Shown one piece after another: positions 1 to 9,111 of a stretch of 64,000 nt of DNA. The position numbers and the translations under genes were made by a program. The first letter of the stretch is position 1, and every line of letters starts with the position of its first letter. Under the pieces are notes generated by a model, which worked only from the letters and a program-made list of their open reading frames with translations, was not told where the DNA came from and did not search any database. This DNA comes from Pseudomonas sp. RIT623 (GTDB lineage Bacteria > Pseudomonadota > Gammaproteobacteria > Pseudomonadales > Pseudomonadaceae), in the NCBI RefSeq assembly GCF_004519305.1, contig NZ_SOZA01000006.1:62001-126000 (forward strand), in the 5' to 3' direction.

Positions 1-1882
1 TGCGGAAGCTGCCCACCAGCTGCTTCAGGCGCCCGGCCTGCTGGCTCAGGGCGTCGCAGTGGCGCAGGGTTTCGTTGAGGTTCTCCACCCCTTGCTGGTT
101 CAGCGCGTTGATCTGGGTGATGTCCAGGTTCAGGCTCTCGACCACGGCGGTCTGTTCCTCGGTGGCGGTGGCCACCGACTGGTTCATGCCGTCGATCTCG
201 CCGATGCGCTGGGTCACGCTGGCCAAACGCTCGCCGGCCTGGTTGGCCACCTGCACGGTCTGCTCGCTGGACACCTGGCTGGTGTTCATGGTGTGCACCG
301 CTTCGCGCGAGCCCACCTGCAGGCTGGTGATCATGCGGTGGATCTCTTCGGCCGATTCCTGGGTACGGTGGGCCAGGTTGCGCACTTCGTCGGCGACCAC
401 GGCGAAGCCACGGCCAGCTTCACCGGCACGGGCAGCCTCGATCGCGGCGTTGAGCGCCAGCAGGTTGGTCTGCTGAGAAATGCCCTTGATCACGTCGAGG
501 ATCTTGCCGATCTCGTCGGTGCTGGCATTGAGGGTCTCGATTTGCTCGCACGACTCGCTGATGCGCTCGGACAGGGCGGTCATGGCGCTGATCGCTTCCT
601 CGACCACCTCGCGGCCACCGTTGGCCTGTTCGCTGGCACCGCTGGCATGCTGCGAGGCATCGGCGGCGTTGCGGGCGATTTCCTGGGTGGCGGCGCCCAG
701 CTCGTTGATCGCCGCGGCGACGCTGTTGGTGCGCATGCTCTGCTCTTCGGAGCCGGAGAGCGAGGCGTTGGAAGCACCGACGACTTTTTCCGACAGGTCA
801 TGCACCAGGCGGGTGGCCGACGATACTTCGCTGATCGAGGCGTGGATACGTTCGACGAAGCGGTTGAACGAGGTGGCCAGTTCGCCGAACTCGTCTTTCT
901 GCTCCACGACCAGGCGGCGGGTCAGGTCGCCTTCGCCTTCGGCGATGTCCTGCATGGCGCGACCCATGGTGGTCAGCGGACGCATCAATACCGGGATCAG
1001 CAAGCTCAGCAGGCCTGCGATGACGGCCACGGCGATGAGCATGGCGATGATCGCCGAGGTGCGGAACTGGCTCAGTGGTGCGTAGGCCTTTTCTTTGTCG
1101 ATCGACAGCCCGATGTACCACTGCGCCGACGGCAGGCCATCGACCGGGGCGAAGGAAATGATCCGGTCCTTGCCGTCCAGGCTGACTTCCTGGATGCCGG
1201 TTTCCACGCGCAGCGGCGAGCCTGGGTAGATGTCCTTGAGGTTCTTCATCACCCGGTCCTTGTCCGGGCTGACGATCACCTGGCCATTGCGGTCGACCAG
1301 GAACGCGTGGCCGATGCCGCCGAAGTCCACGGCGTTGATGATGTCGACCAGGGTGTTCAGGCTCAGGTCGCCGCCGACCACGCCGATCAGCTCGCCGCTG
1401 CCCTTGGCCTTGACCGGCATGGCGATGGTCACCACCAGGCCACCGACCGCCGCCATGTAGGGCGGGGTCAGCATGGTCTGGTTGGCGGCCACGGCCTGGG
1501 TGTACCAGGGACGCTGACGCGGGTCGTAGCCGTCAGGCATCTTGGCGTCGGGGCGCTGGGTGAACAGGCCGGTGTTCTGGCCGAAGTAGGTGAACTGGAA
1601 GTTGCTGGTGTACGACGGTTGGTCGACCAGGCCTGGCACGTTGTTGCCGGCGCCTTGCTGGGCGATGTCCTGGGCCAGGTTTTCCAGGACCAGGATGCGG
1701 CCGCTCATCCAGTTCTGCACGCTGCTGGCGGTCTGCGCGCCAGCCTGGCGCACCGACGACTCGATGTTCTGGCGGATGGTGTTGCGTTGCAGGTAGTCGT
1801 TGTACAGGGTGAACAGCGCGAAGGCCAACACAACGACGGCACACGCACTGAGCAGGATCTTGTGGCGGAATTTCAGGTTCAT
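1..1882 (-). CDS. mcpA: Methyl-accepting chemotaxis protein, McpA/PctA type (3' end cut by window)
   Basis: Transmembrane chemoreceptor that binds ligand in the periplasm and controls CheA. 627 codons are visible, ending in 'LVGSFR', so only the last residue or two should be missing. TM1 is at about 8-28, followed by a double-Cache sensor to about 270, TM2 at about 275-297, HAMP, and a signalling hairpin containing '[19 protein letters not shown]'. The sensor carries Y119, R124, W126, Y127, Y142 and D172, the spacing pattern known for amino-acid-binding dCache domains (PctA/PctB/McpA). I infer an amino-acid attractant receptor. The symbol rests on this motif and on synteny with the aer-1 region. 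It could be a McpG-like paralogue for GABA instead. It is transcribed alone. Confidence 0.85.
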   Translation of the reverse strand, partial: MNLKFRHKILLSACAVVVLAFALFTLYNDYLQRNTIRQNIESSVRQAGAQTASSVQNWMSGRILVLENLAQDIAQQGAGNNVPGLVDQPSYTSNFQFTYFGQNTGLFTQRPDAKMPDGYDPRQRPWYTQAVAANQTMLTPPYMAAVGGLVVTIAMPVKAKGSGELIGVVGGDLSLNTLVDIINAVDFGGIGHAFLVDRNGQVIVSPDKDRVMKNLKDIYPGSPLRVETGIQEVSLDGKDRIISFAPVDGLPSAQWYIGLSIDKEKAYAPLSQFRTSAIIAMLIAVAVIAGLLSLLIPVLMRPLTTMGRAMQDIAEGEGDLTRRLVVEQKDEFGELATSFNRFVERIHASISEVSSATRLVHDLSEKVVGASNASLSGSEEQSMRTNSVAAAINELGAATQEIARNAADASQHASGASEQANGGREVVEEAISAMTALSERISESCEQIETLNASTDEIGKILDVIKGISQQTNLLALNAAIEAARAGEAGRGFAVVADEVRNLAHRTQESAEEIHRMITSLQVGSREAVHTMNTSQVSSEQTVQVANQAGERLASVTQRIGEIDGMNQSVATATEEQTAVVESLNLDITQINALNQQGVENLNETLRHCDALSQQAGRLKQLVGSFR

Positions 1883-2017
1883 GTTTCGAGACCTTGAGCC
1901 GGTGAAAGGAGGGCGCCGCGCGCTTTTGGCACGCTTGGCAGGACCTGTTGCCACGGTTATCGGCCGCTTCTGAAAAATGTTGAAAGACTAAATGCCGCAG
2001 TTGTTGGCGGGTACGCC

Positions 2018-2917
2018 TTAGGGCTTGTAGGAAAAGTCTCCAAGCGACGTCAGCAAGGCGACCAGCGCCCGGGCGGCCTGGCCGAGGGGTTGCTGCTTGA
2101 GCCAGAACGCGTGCACGGGCAGTTGCAGTTCGTTGCGGGTGTTCTGGAACGCCAGGCGCACCAGGCGCCCGGCGGCCAGCGAGGGCGCGATCCGTGACAG
2201 CGGCAGGTCACCCCAGCCCAGGCCCGCCTCGACCATTTGCACGGCCAGGTCGAGGCTGTCGGTGCGCCAGTGCGAGGTGCCGATCAGCGAGCGAGGGTCG
2301 GACAGCGGCAGGTCGCGGCTGCGTACCAGGATCTGGCGCAGGTTGACCAGGTCCTCGAGGTGGCGGATACGCCCTTCGCGCAGGGCCGGGTGGTGCGGCG
2401 ACAGGGTCGCTACCAGCGACTCCATGGCGATGAACTGGAAGCTGCGCCGCGGATCGACCTGCAACCCGGCGAAGGCCAGGCACAGGTTGGCCCGCCCGCT
2501 GTCGAGCAGTTGCAGGGCCTCCTCCTGAGGGGCCGCCAACAGCTCGATATCGAGCAGTGGATAGCGCTCGCCCAGGCGGGCGATGGCCGTCAGCAACGGG
2601 CGCTGGTCGATATCCGGCACCACGGCGATGGCCAAGCTGCTTTCCAGCCCACGGGACAGCTCCAGGGCATGCACTTGCAGCAGGCCCAATTGCTCGGCGA
2701 TCAACCGCGCGTGCGGTTCCAGGGCCAGGGCCTGGGCGGTGGGGCGCGCCTCGCGCGAACCGCGTTGGAACAGGGCGTAGCCAAGCTCCGCCTCAAGGTT
2801 GCCAATGGCCATGCTGACCGCCGAGGGTACGCGCCCGGAGGCCCGGGCGGCGGCGGAAAACGAGCCGCGGTCGAGCACGGCGAGGAATAGCAGGATGGTG
2901 TCGCTGGAAAAGTTCAT
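2018..2917 (-). CDS. LysR-family transcriptional regulator
   Basis: 299-residue LysR-type regulator. The N-terminal winged helix-turn-helix (about 1-60, 'FLAVLDRGSFSAAARASG') is followed by a periplasmic-binding-like effector domain (about 90-295). It is divergent from the PACE efflux gene starting at 3021, with about 100 bp between the two starts. LysR proteins usually control the divergent neighbour, so I infer that it regulates that transporter. The effector cannot be told from the sequence. The ATG at 2917 has the purine-rich stretch 'aaaggagac' just upstream on the coding strand. Confidence 0.88.
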   Translation of the reverse strand: MNFSSDTILLFLAVLDRGSFSAAARASGRVPSAVSMAIGNLEAELGYALFQRGSREARPTAQALALEPHARLIAEQLGLLQVHALELSRGLESSLAIAVVPDIDQRPLLTAIARLGERYPLLDIELLAAPQEEALQLLDSGRANLCLAFAGLQVDPRRSFQFIAMESLVATLSPHHPALREGRIRHLEDLVNLRQILVRSRDLPLSDPRSLIGTSHWRTDSLDLAVQMVEAGLGWGDLPLSRIAPSLAAGRLVRLAFQNTRNELQLPVHAFWLKQQPLGQAARALVALLTSLGDFSYKP

Positions 2918-3020
2918 GGCAGTCTCCTTTCAGTAAATCTGAAAGGTGTCGACTTTTTCTGTCAAGGTAATTGATGCAATCTGCGCGCCTTTCGTGCAAC
3001 CCGCAGCAAAGGTAAATCCC

Positions 3021-3449
3021 GTGCAAGGACTCAAACGCAAACTGGTCTACGTGACCTTCTATGAACTGATCGGCCTGTGCATGTCGACCCTGGGGCTGGC
3101 CTACTTGTCCGATACCGAGGCCTCGCACACCGGGCCGTTGGCCGTGATGATCACCACCATCGCCATGGCCTGGAACTTCATCTACAACAGCCTGTTCGAG
3201 TGGTGGGAAAGCCGCCAGGCCACGCGTGGGCGCAGTGTGGCGCGGCGGGTGGCGCATGCCATTGGCTTTCAGTTGACCTTGGTGGTGTACCTGATCCCGT
3301 TGATTGCCTGGTGGCTGGGCATGACGCTGCTGGAGGCGTTCCTGGTGGACCTGGCGTTCATCATCCTGATCCCGTGCTACACCTTCCTCTACAACTGGGC
3401 GTTCGACCGCATTTTCGGCCTGCCCACTTCGGCCATGGCGACTGCCTGA
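3021..3449 (+). CDS. PACE-family (AceI-like) multidrug/biocide efflux transporter
   Basis: 142-residue inner-membrane protein made of two tandem transmembrane pairs (bacterial transmembrane pair family). The PACE signature Glu sits in TM1 ('YELIG'), and the 'AWNFIYN..FEWWE' motif ends the first pair. Family members such as AceI export chlorhexidine, acriflavine and short diamines using the proton gradient. I place the start at the GTG at 3021, preceded by 'aaagg', giving 'MQGLKRKLVY', which matches the family N-terminus. An in-frame GTG at 2946 would add 25 residues of atypical sequence. It is divergent from a LysR regulator that probably controls it. Confidence 0.85.
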   Translation: MQGLKRKLVYVTFYELIGLCMSTLGLAYLSDTEASHTGPLAVMITTIAMAWNFIYNSLFEWWESRQATRGRSVARRVAHAIGFQLTLVVYLIPLIAWWLGMTLLEAFLVDLAFIILIPCYTFLYNWAFDRIFGLPTSAMATA

Positions 3450-3457
3450 CACAGTCT

Positions 3458-3540
3458 GTAGGAGCCGGCTTGCCGGCGAACACCGGCATAGCCGGTGCCA
3501 TCCACCGCGTTGCCGGTTCGCCGACAAGCTGGCTCCTACG
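3458..3540. repeat. REP-like inverted pair
   Basis: Facing copies of the Pseudomonas REP motif: 'GTAGGAGCCGGCTTGCCGG' on the left and its near-complement ending 'AGCTGGCTCCTAC' on the right. It lies between two convergent genes, where it could fold and protect mRNA ends. A degenerate GC-rich stretch continues to 3670 with no visible gene. Confidence 0.75.
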
Positions 3541-3670
3541 GGCATTGCAGGGCCGCAACCGGCGTAGGCACCGGCCCCGGCGATCTTTGCCAAGGGCTGA
3601 AATCCTGGTGCTGCCGCGCAGCCCTTTTCGCGACGCAAGGCCGCTCCTAAAGGAGCGTGTCGGCTTCGGA

Positions 3671-4666
3671 TCAGGGCGCTCGATAGCCCAGCAAACTGTC
3701 CTCCACCTGGCCCGACAGGTAGTACACCCCGGCCATGGCGCCGCTCTGGCGGTTCTCCATCAACTCTTGCCATTCCTGGTTCAGCGCCACGTTGAGGATC
3801 ACCCGCAACTGCTCGACCATCTGTGGCTGCTCACGGTCATGGGTGATGAGACCGTAGCCGGTCACCGCCACCGAGATCATCGCCCCGGCCGCCTTGCCCA
3901 CCGCGGCGGCGATGGCGCTGGCCGCGCCGCGCGGCGCCAGCGTGGCACCGAGCTTCTCGCTGGCCTGAGTGGCCACCGACGACAGCCCCGCCTCGGTCTG
4001 GCCGGGGGCCTTGGCAGCCTGTTGGTGCAAGTGCTGGCGCAGTGCTTGCCAGGCCGGTTGTTGCTCCAGGGATTTGGCCTGCAGTAATTGATAGAGCGAG
4101 GCGTTGCGCGCCGACGGCGGGCCCAGGGCGATGATCGGGATGCGGTTGAGGCGCTGGCTGAACTGCTCGGGCGGGGCGTTGTAGCGTTGGATGATCGTCG
4201 GCAATTGCTGGCCGAGCAGTTGCAGGTACAGCTCGCTGGCGCGGTCGCGAATGCCTTCGGGGTTGATCTGCTCGGCCACCGGGTCGATCACCCGCTGGCG
4301 GTATTGCTCTTGCAGGTACAGGCCCAGGCGTTTCTCCGCTGGAACCTGGTCGTTGCCGCTGTTCATCTTGTACCAGGCCACCTTGAGGGTGAGCCATTGC
4401 TGGGTCCAGTAGCCGGTGAACCAGGGGATGAAATCGTTCTCGGTGCGTTGCTGCACCTGCTCTTTCCACACCCGCATCGAGCGCCGGGCATAGTCGTTGG
4501 CCGAGCCTGCGGCGGCAACCGAGGCTTCGACAATGTCCTGGTCGATGCGCTGCCACACGGCTGGCGGCAGGTTCTGCGGCGGCGGCGCGGCGGGCAGGCG
4601 TTTGCCAGCGCAGCCGGCCAGGGCCAGCAGCAGGCACAGCGGGACGATCACCAGGCTGGGTTTCAC
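3671..4666 (-). CDS. Predicted lipoprotein of unknown function
   Basis: 331-residue protein with a type II signal peptide: hydrophobic stretch 4-16 and lipobox 'LAGC' with the lipidated Cys at 19. The mature part is rich in Gln, Trp and Tyr and mainly helical. Near residues 215-270 is an Ala/Gly-rich hydrophobic segment ('AAAVGKAAGAMISVAVTGYG') that could insert in or lie on a membrane. I do not recognise a named domain. It is expected at the periplasmic face of the inner or outer membrane; residue +2 is Ala, not Asp, which favours outer-membrane sorting. It is isolated between REP-containing gaps. Confidence 0.75.
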   Translation of the reverse strand: MKPSLVIVPLCLLLALAGCAGKRLPAAPPPQNLPPAVWQRIDQDIVEASVAAAGSANDYARRSMRVWKEQVQQRTENDFIPWFTGYWTQQWLTLKVAWYKMNSGNDQVPAEKRLGLYLQEQYRQRVIDPVAEQINPEGIRDRASELYLQLLGQQLPTIIQRYNAPPEQFSQRLNRIPIIALGPPSARNASLYQLLQAKSLEQQPAWQALRQHLHQQAAKAPGQTEAGLSSVATQASEKLGATLAPRGAASAIAAAVGKAAGAMISVAVTGYGLITHDREQPQMVEQLRVILNVALNQEWQELMENRQSGAMAGVYYLSGQVEDSLLGYRAP

Positions 4667-4724
4667 GCGGATGGCCTCCCAGGGAAGGGGCTATCGGCAG
4701 TATAGGTTCGTCCTGCTGGACGGG

Positions 4725-4790
4725 GCGCGGGACAAGCCCGCTCCTACCGGTACTGGGGGCAATACCGGTAGGAGCGGGCTCGCCCTGCGA
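4725..4790. repeat. REP-like inverted pair
   Basis: Left arm 'GCGCGGGACAAGCCCGCTCC', then 'TACCGGTA' on each side of a 10-base loop, and right arm 'GGAGCGGGCTCGCCCTGCGA'. It is a long near-perfect hairpin of the P. putida REP family in the gap 4667-4832, which holds nothing else I can identify. Confidence 0.8.
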
Positions 4791-4832
4791 TGGGCCGCAG
4801 AGCGGCCCCCTTTGCAGGTTGGCAAGGCATGT

Positions 4833-5276
4833 TCAGCGCTCCAGTTTCAGGTGCAGCAATGGGTAGGGGTCGCCTTGGCCATCGACTTCGCTGCGCCCGA
4901 CCTGGGCGAACCCGTGTTTCAGGTAGAAGCCCGCCGCCTGCGGATTCTGTTCGTTGACATCGACCTCGCGCACGCTCAGTTCCTCGATCACCTGGGCCAG
5001 CAACGCCTTGCCGATGCCCTGGCCCCGGCACGCCGGTTCGACGAAGAGCATTTCCAGCTTGCCGTCATGCACCCCGGCAAAACCCTGGATCTGCCCCTGG
5101 GCATCGTGCCAGGCCCGCAGTTGGACAAAGCCCAGGTACTGCTCGCGCACCAGCGGCTTCAAGCGGTCGATATAGCCCTCGGGCAGAAAGTCATGGGTCG
5201 CCCGCACCGAGGCTTCCCAGAGATCGGCGAGCCGATCGAAGTGTTCCGCGCCAACTGGCGCGATGCTGTGTTTCAT
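4833..5276 (-). CDS. GNAT-family N-acetyltransferase
   Basis: 147-residue single-domain acetyltransferase. The acetyl-CoA-binding motif A reads 'EPACRGQGIGKALL' (R/Q-x-x-G-x-G/A), and the later 'NEQNPQAAGFYLKHGF' is the typical GNAT beta5-alpha4 region with the conserved Tyr. The N-terminus 'LADLWEASVRATHDFL' resembles YjaB/PhnO-type GNATs. The acceptor substrate is unknown. The start ATG at 5276 faces away from the hydrolase gene at 5366, so the 89-bp gap holds divergent promoters. Confidence 0.85.
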   Translation of the reverse strand: MKHSIAPVGAEHFDRLADLWEASVRATHDFLPEGYIDRLKPLVREQYLGFVQLRAWHDAQGQIQGFAGVHDGKLEMLFVEPACRGQGIGKALLAQVIEELSVREVDVNEQNPQAAGFYLKHGFAQVGRSEVDGQGDPYPLLHLKLER

Positions 5277-5365
5277 AAGCCCTCCAAGGCTCCGTGGTGG
5301 AAACGCCGGGTAGGGTACGGCATTGCGCTATGCTCGGCACTTCTCTTGCGACCCTTGGAGCGCCG

Positions 5366-5938
5366 ATGACCCTTGCCAAGGCCGATGCCCTGCTGCTGGT
5401 GGATGTGCAGTGCGCTTTCATGGAGGGCGCCGATGCGGTGCCCGCACACCTGGCCTTGCAGGCGAGCATCGCCCGCCTGCTGGCCCGTGCCCGCCAGGCC
5501 GGGGTGCCGGTGATCTTCCTGCAGAACGACGGTGTGCCCGGTAGCCCGGACGCCCCGCACAGTGCGGGCTGGCAACTGTACTTCGCGCCTGTTCGGGGTG
5601 AGCACCTGCTGTTCAAGAGCGAGGACGACGGCTTTCGTGAAACCGAACTGCACGCGCTGCTGATCGCGCTTGGCGTTCGCCGGCTGGCCCTGTGCGGGTT
5701 GCTTTCGGACATGTGCCTGACCGCTACCGCGCGCGCCGCGCTGCAACGTGGGTTCGCCGTGCTGCTGCCCCACGATGCCCATGCCACCTACGACGTGCCA
5801 CCGGGGCCGGGTGGCTCGCCAGGGGTGCCCGCCGCCCTGGCGGCGCGGGCGGCGGAGTGGTCGCTGGGTGACGAAGTGCAGATCCTGGCCGGGGTCGACG
5901 CCCTGGGTTTCAGCTCGGCCAGCCTGACTGGCGGATGA
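5366..5938 (+). CDS. Isochorismatase-family cysteine hydrolase
   Basis: 190-residue alpha/beta hydrolase of the isochorismatase-like superfamily. The catalytic triad is visible as D13 ('LLVDVQ'), K84 ('LLFKSED') and C117 ('LLSDMCLTATARAA'). Members hydrolyse nicotinamide, ureido- or carbamoyl-type amides, or isochorismate. The substrate is not evident here. The ATG at 5366 is preceded by 'GGAG' with 5-base spacing, which is preferred over an upstream GTG at 5294. Its last 29 bp overlap the 3' end of the convergent HD-domain gene, so the two may affect one another's mRNA. Confidence 0.85.
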   Translation: MTLAKADALLLVDVQCAFMEGADAVPAHLALQASIARLLARARQAGVPVIFLQNDGVPGSPDAPHSAGWQLYFAPVRGEHLLFKSEDDGFRETELHALLIALGVRRLALCGLLSDMCLTATARAALQRGFAVLLPHDAHATYDVPPGPGGSPGVPAALAARAAEWSLGDEVQILAGVDALGFSSASLTGG

Positions 5939-6545
5939 GGCTGCAGAAGTTGCCGGGACGGAACGCCGGGTCCTTGTCGGCGATGACGTCGGCCTTGACG
6001 TTGCCGAAAGTGGTCTGCGGCTTGTGGCGGATGCCATCGTGGAATGCCTGGATGATCGCTTCCTTGAAGTGCTCGCCGCGCGGATGCGCCGCCACTACCG
6101 CATCGCGCTCGCCGGCGGCGAGGGCGTCGTGGTGCAGGCCAAGCACGTCGGTCTCGACCCCGGCGGTAAGCAGCGCGATCAATGGGTGCATGTGCTCGGG
6201 AATGCCTGGGGTGGTGTGCAGGGCAATGGCGGTCCAGACTCGTTCGATATCGCGCTCGTCGATGCGCTGCTGCTGCAGGAAATCGCGGGCGGCGTTGGCG
6301 CCATCGACCTCGAAGCGGCAGCAGTCGCTGCTGTGGGCGTGGGTCAGGCCCATGTCGTGGAACATACAGCCGCAATACAACAACTCGGCGTCGTACTTCA
6401 GGCCCAGGCGGCGGCCGGCGAGGGCGGCGAAATAGTAGACGCGGCTGGAATGATGGAACAGCAACGGTGAAGCGGTGTCGCGAACCCGCTCGGTGATTTC
6501 GCGGGTCATGGCGGTGTCGGGGATCTGAATGCCGGCGATGGACAT
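5910..6545 (-). CDS. HD-domain protein, cyanamide-hydratase-like
   Basis: 211-residue metal-dependent HD-superfamily protein. Visible ligands are a His of 'FHHSSR' (31/32), H63-D64 in 'CMFHDMGLTH', a later His in 'IALHTTPGIP' and an Asp in 'GVETDVLG'. The arrangement resembles the cyanamide hydratase / HD phosphohydrolase branch (cyanamide to urea in the founding enzyme), not the HD-GYP type. The natural substrate is unknown. It is divergent from a GlxA-type regulator (start 6691) with a 145-bp gap, and overlaps the isochorismatase gene tail to tail. The regulator probably controls this gene. Confidence 0.82.
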   Translation of the reverse strand: MSIAGIQIPDTAMTREITERVRDTASPLLFHHSSRVYYFAALAGRRLGLKYDAELLYCGCMFHDMGLTHAHSSDCCRFEVDGANAARDFLQQQRIDERDIERVWTAIALHTTPGIPEHMHPLIALLTAGVETDVLGLHHDALAAGERDAVVAAHPRGEHFKEAIIQAFHDGIRHKPQTTFGNVKADVIADKDPAFRPGNFCSLIRQSGWPS

Positions 6546-6690
6546 GGTGAGAATTCCTCGTTGGGTGAGTGGCCAGTGTGCGGAGTCTGGTTTTTGTCTT
6601 CAATTGACGTAATACGTCAAAATCTGCCATTGTCCGCCAAACCAGGACGCGCGCTTACACAGGCGTGCATGCCAGCAACGAGTGCCTGCC

Positions 6691-7653
6691 ATGCCCATCT
6701 CCCTCGCCATTCTCGCCATGCCTGGCGTGCAGTTGCTCGATGCCTGCGGCCCCCTCGATGTCTTCGCCGAGGCCAACCGCCAGCTTGGGCGCGAAGCTTA
6801 TCGTCTGTCGCTGCTGGCCTGTGAACCCGGCCCGCTGGTCAGTTCCTCCGGGGCCAAGCTGCTGCCCGATGGCTGGATCGGCGATACCCTCGGCCCCTTC
6901 GACACCTTGTTGATCGCCGGCACGCCCCAGGCCGCCGAGCAACACCTGCGCAGCGGCATCCTCGACTGGCTGCGCCAGCATGCGGCCAGCAGTCGGCGCT
7001 ACGGCTCGGTATGCACGGGCGCCTTCGCCCTGGCCGCCGCCGGCCTGCTTGACGAATGTCGCATCACCACCCACTGGGCGGTGGCCGAGGCGCTGGCACT
7101 GCGTTACCCGCAAGTGCGGGTCGAGGCCGATGCGATCCAGGTGCACGACGGCAAGGTGCGCACCGCCGCGGGCGTCACCGCCGGGCTGGACCTGGCGCTG
7201 GCCTTGGTCGAGGAGGACTTGGGTCGGGAACTTGCCAAACAGGTCGCGGGCCAGTTGGTGATGTATTTCAAGCGTCCAGGCGGGCAGTTGCAGTTCAGCC
7301 GCCAGGGGGCGTCATCGGCGCTGGGGCGCTCGGCGTTGCAGGGGCTGCAGCGTTACGTGGCGGCCCATCCGGCGCAGGATCATGGCATTGCCCAACTGGC
7401 CGCCCGGGTCGGCTTGAGCCCACGTCACTTCGCCCGGTTGTTCCAGGCCGATGTCGGCATGACCCCGGCGGCCTGGGTGGAGCTGGCGCGGGTCAATGCC
7501 GCGCGCGAACGCCTGGAAAGTGGCCTGGAGCCGCCCAAGCAGGTGGCGGCGCTGTGTGGCTTCGCCAATGCCGACACCTTGCGCCGGGCGTTCGTCCGGC
7601 ATGTCGGGGTGACCCCGGCGGAATACCGCAAGCGCTATGCGCAGCCGTTCTGA
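6691..7653 (+). CDS. GlxA-family (DJ-1/PfpI + AraC) transcriptional regulator
   Basis: 320-residue regulator with an N-terminal class I glutamine-amidotransferase-like (DJ-1/PfpI) domain (about 1-180). Its nucleophile-elbow Cys lies in 'YGSVCTGAFALA'. A C-terminal AraC/XylS double helix-turn-helix follows (about 210-320, 'LAARVGLSPRHFARLFQADVG' and 'ALCGFANADTLRRAFVRH'). I take the ATG at 6691; a GTG at 6682 would add three residues. Relatives regulate amine and amino-acid catabolism. It faces the HD-domain gene and probably controls it. The last 19 bp overlap the convergent gntR gene. Confidence 0.85.
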   Translation: MPISLAILAMPGVQLLDACGPLDVFAEANRQLGREAYRLSLLACEPGPLVSSSGAKLLPDGWIGDTLGPFDTLLIAGTPQAAEQHLRSGILDWLRQHAASSRRYGSVCTGAFALAAAGLLDECRITTHWAVAEALALRYPQVRVEADAIQVHDGKVRTAAGVTAGLDLALALVEEDLGRELAKQVAGQLVMYFKRPGGQLQFSRQGASSALGRSALQGLQRYVAAHPAQDHGIAQLAARVGLSPRHFARLFQADVGMTPAAWVELARVNAARERLESGLEPPKQVAALCGFANADTLRRAFVRHVGVTPAEYRKRYAQPF

Positions 7654-8321
7654 TCGAGGTCGAGCTTGGCTTCCAAGCGGTCCAGGTGCTCATGCATCAG
7701 GGCCAGGGCGCAGGCCTCGTCGCCGCGCTCCACCGCATCGATGATCGCCGCGTGCTCCTGCCAGGCGCAGTGCTCGCAGCAGGGCGACTCATAGCGGGCG
7801 ATGATCAGCGAGGTCATCGGCACCAGGCCATCGAGAAAGCGTGCCAGCGGTGCGTTGGTGGCCATCTGCGCCAGCTTCATGTGGAACTCGCCACCCAGGC
7901 GAATCGCCGTGCAGCGCTCACCGTGCTCATGGTGCTGGCGCTCGCGCTCGACCAGCAGGCGCAGTTGGCGGATCTGCGCTGGGCGCGCACGCTGGGTGGC
8001 CAGGCCGATCAGCGTGGTCTCGGCCAGGCGCCGGGCGCTGAGCACCTGGCGCGCCTGCTGTGGGTCGGGTGCTGCCAGGTGCGCGGTGTGGCTGGGGCGC
8101 TGCACCACCACCTGCTGGTCGGACAGCCGCCCGAGCACCCGACGGATCACCGTGCGGCTGACGCCAAAGGCATTGCCCAGCGCCTGTTCGGGCAGCGGGC
8201 TGCCCGGCGGCAGGCGTTGCTCGAGAATGGCGTCGAACAGCCGGGGGTAGATCTGCTCGGCCGACAGGCGGGTCTCGCCGACGCCGAGCAGGGCAGGCAG
8301 GCGGGGGGCACAGGCGCTCAT
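7635..8321 (-). CDS. GntR-family regulator, FCD type
   Basis: 228-residue regulator with an N-terminal GntR winged helix (about 20-85, 'LPEQALGNAFGVSRTVIRRVLGRLSDQQVV') and a C-terminal FCD all-helical effector domain with the usual metal-binding His residues ('GEFHMKLAQ', 'EHAAII', 'MHEHLDRLE'). FCD regulators respond to organic acids or amino acids. It lies 18 bp downstream of another FCD-type GntR gene and could be co-transcribed with dctA and that gene. Its 3' end overlaps the convergent GlxA-type gene by 19 bp. Confidence 0.85.
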   Translation of the reverse strand: MSACAPRLPALLGVGETRLSAEQIYPRLFDAILEQRLPPGSPLPEQALGNAFGVSRTVIRRVLGRLSDQQVVVQRPSHTAHLAAPDPQQARQVLSARRLAETTLIGLATQRARPAQIRQLRLLVERERQHHEHGERCTAIRLGGEFHMKLAQMATNAPLARFLDGLVPMTSLIIARYESPCCEHCAWQEHAAIIDAVERGDEACALALMHEHLDRLEAKLDLDQNGCA

Positions 8322-8339
8322 GCTCGCTCTCCTTCTTTA

Positions 8340-9041
8340 TTAAATGCCGGGGTGGTCGTCAGGGATGTTCAGGGCGATGCCCATGCGCTGGCCTTCGGCG
8401 AGGATATGTTGGCGCATCTGCAGGCTGGCCTGGGCGCTGTTGCGCTCGCGGATGGCACGCACCACCGCCTCGTTCTCGCTCAGCCGCGCGGCCAAGTGCT
8501 CAGGCGAGTTGCGCAGCATCTCGGCGCTCTGCTTGAGGGCATTGCTGGTCTGCTGCACCACGCTCTGGAAGATCGGGTTGGTGGTCAGCGCGAACAGCGC
8601 CTCGTGGAAGGCAATGTAGGCATTGACCCCGGCCTCGCTGTCCTGGGCCTCGAGGGCTTCGCGCATATCCATCAGGGTCAGGCGCAGTTGGCCGATGTCC
8701 TGGTTGCCGGCCGATTGCGCGACCAGGCCGGCGATGAAGGGTTCAAGGGTGTAGCGCAGCTCGAGCACGTCGGCCAGGCTGGCCGCGGCGACGGCTTCCG
8801 GCTCCTGGGCCTGGGCGGTGTCGGCGTCGAGCACCAGCACGCCCTTGCCCGGCAGCGAGCGCACCAGGCCCAGGGTTTCCAGCACGATCACCGCCTCGCG
8901 CAGGCTGGGGCGACTGATGCCCAGTTGTTCGGCCAGCTCGCGCTGGCCGGGCAGCATGTCGCCGCTGCGCCACTGGCCACGGGCCAGCGCCTGGCGGAGT
9001 TTCTCCACCACTGAGTTGACTACGGTTGAAGAGCTGATCAC
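8340..9041 (-). CDS. FadR/GntR-family (FCD) regulator linked to dctA
   Basis: 233-residue GntR regulator. The HTH at about 10-70 ('LAEQLGISRPSLREAVIVLETLGLV') is followed by an FCD domain ('FHEALFALTTNPIFQ', 'LAEGQRMGIA'). I choose the GTG at 9041 because 'AAGGAG' sits 6 bases upstream; a longer frame reaching 9227 adds atypical sequence. It lies downstream of dctA on the same strand with a 70-bp gap, probably one transcription unit. Two GGT-N3-ACC sites, the known FCD-GntR recognition pattern, lie upstream of dctA. I infer that this protein regulates dctA and itself in response to a C4-dicarboxylate or related acid. Confidence 0.86.
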   Translation of the reverse strand: MISSSTVVNSVVEKLRQALARGQWRSGDMLPGQRELAEQLGISRPSLREAVIVLETLGLVRSLPGKGVLVLDADTAQAQEPEAVAAASLADVLELRYTLEPFIAGLVAQSAGNQDIGQLRLTLMDMREALEAQDSEAGVNAYIAFHEALFALTTNPIFQSVVQQTSNALKQSAEMLRNSPEHLAARLSENEAVVRAIRERNSAQASLQMRQHILAEGQRMGIALNIPDDHPGI

Positions 9042-9111
9042 GGTTCGCTCCTTGGTTGACGCTGCATCTTTGCCGTTGGCGGGCCGGCGCGAGGCGCCGG
9101 CGGCCTGGGGC

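Noticed and set aside
59..1897. 612-codon open frame on the plus strand opposite the chemoreceptor gene
   Set aside because: Antisense shadow of a high-G+C gene: Gly/Ala/His/Asp-rich with no domain, while the minus strand encodes a clear MCP.
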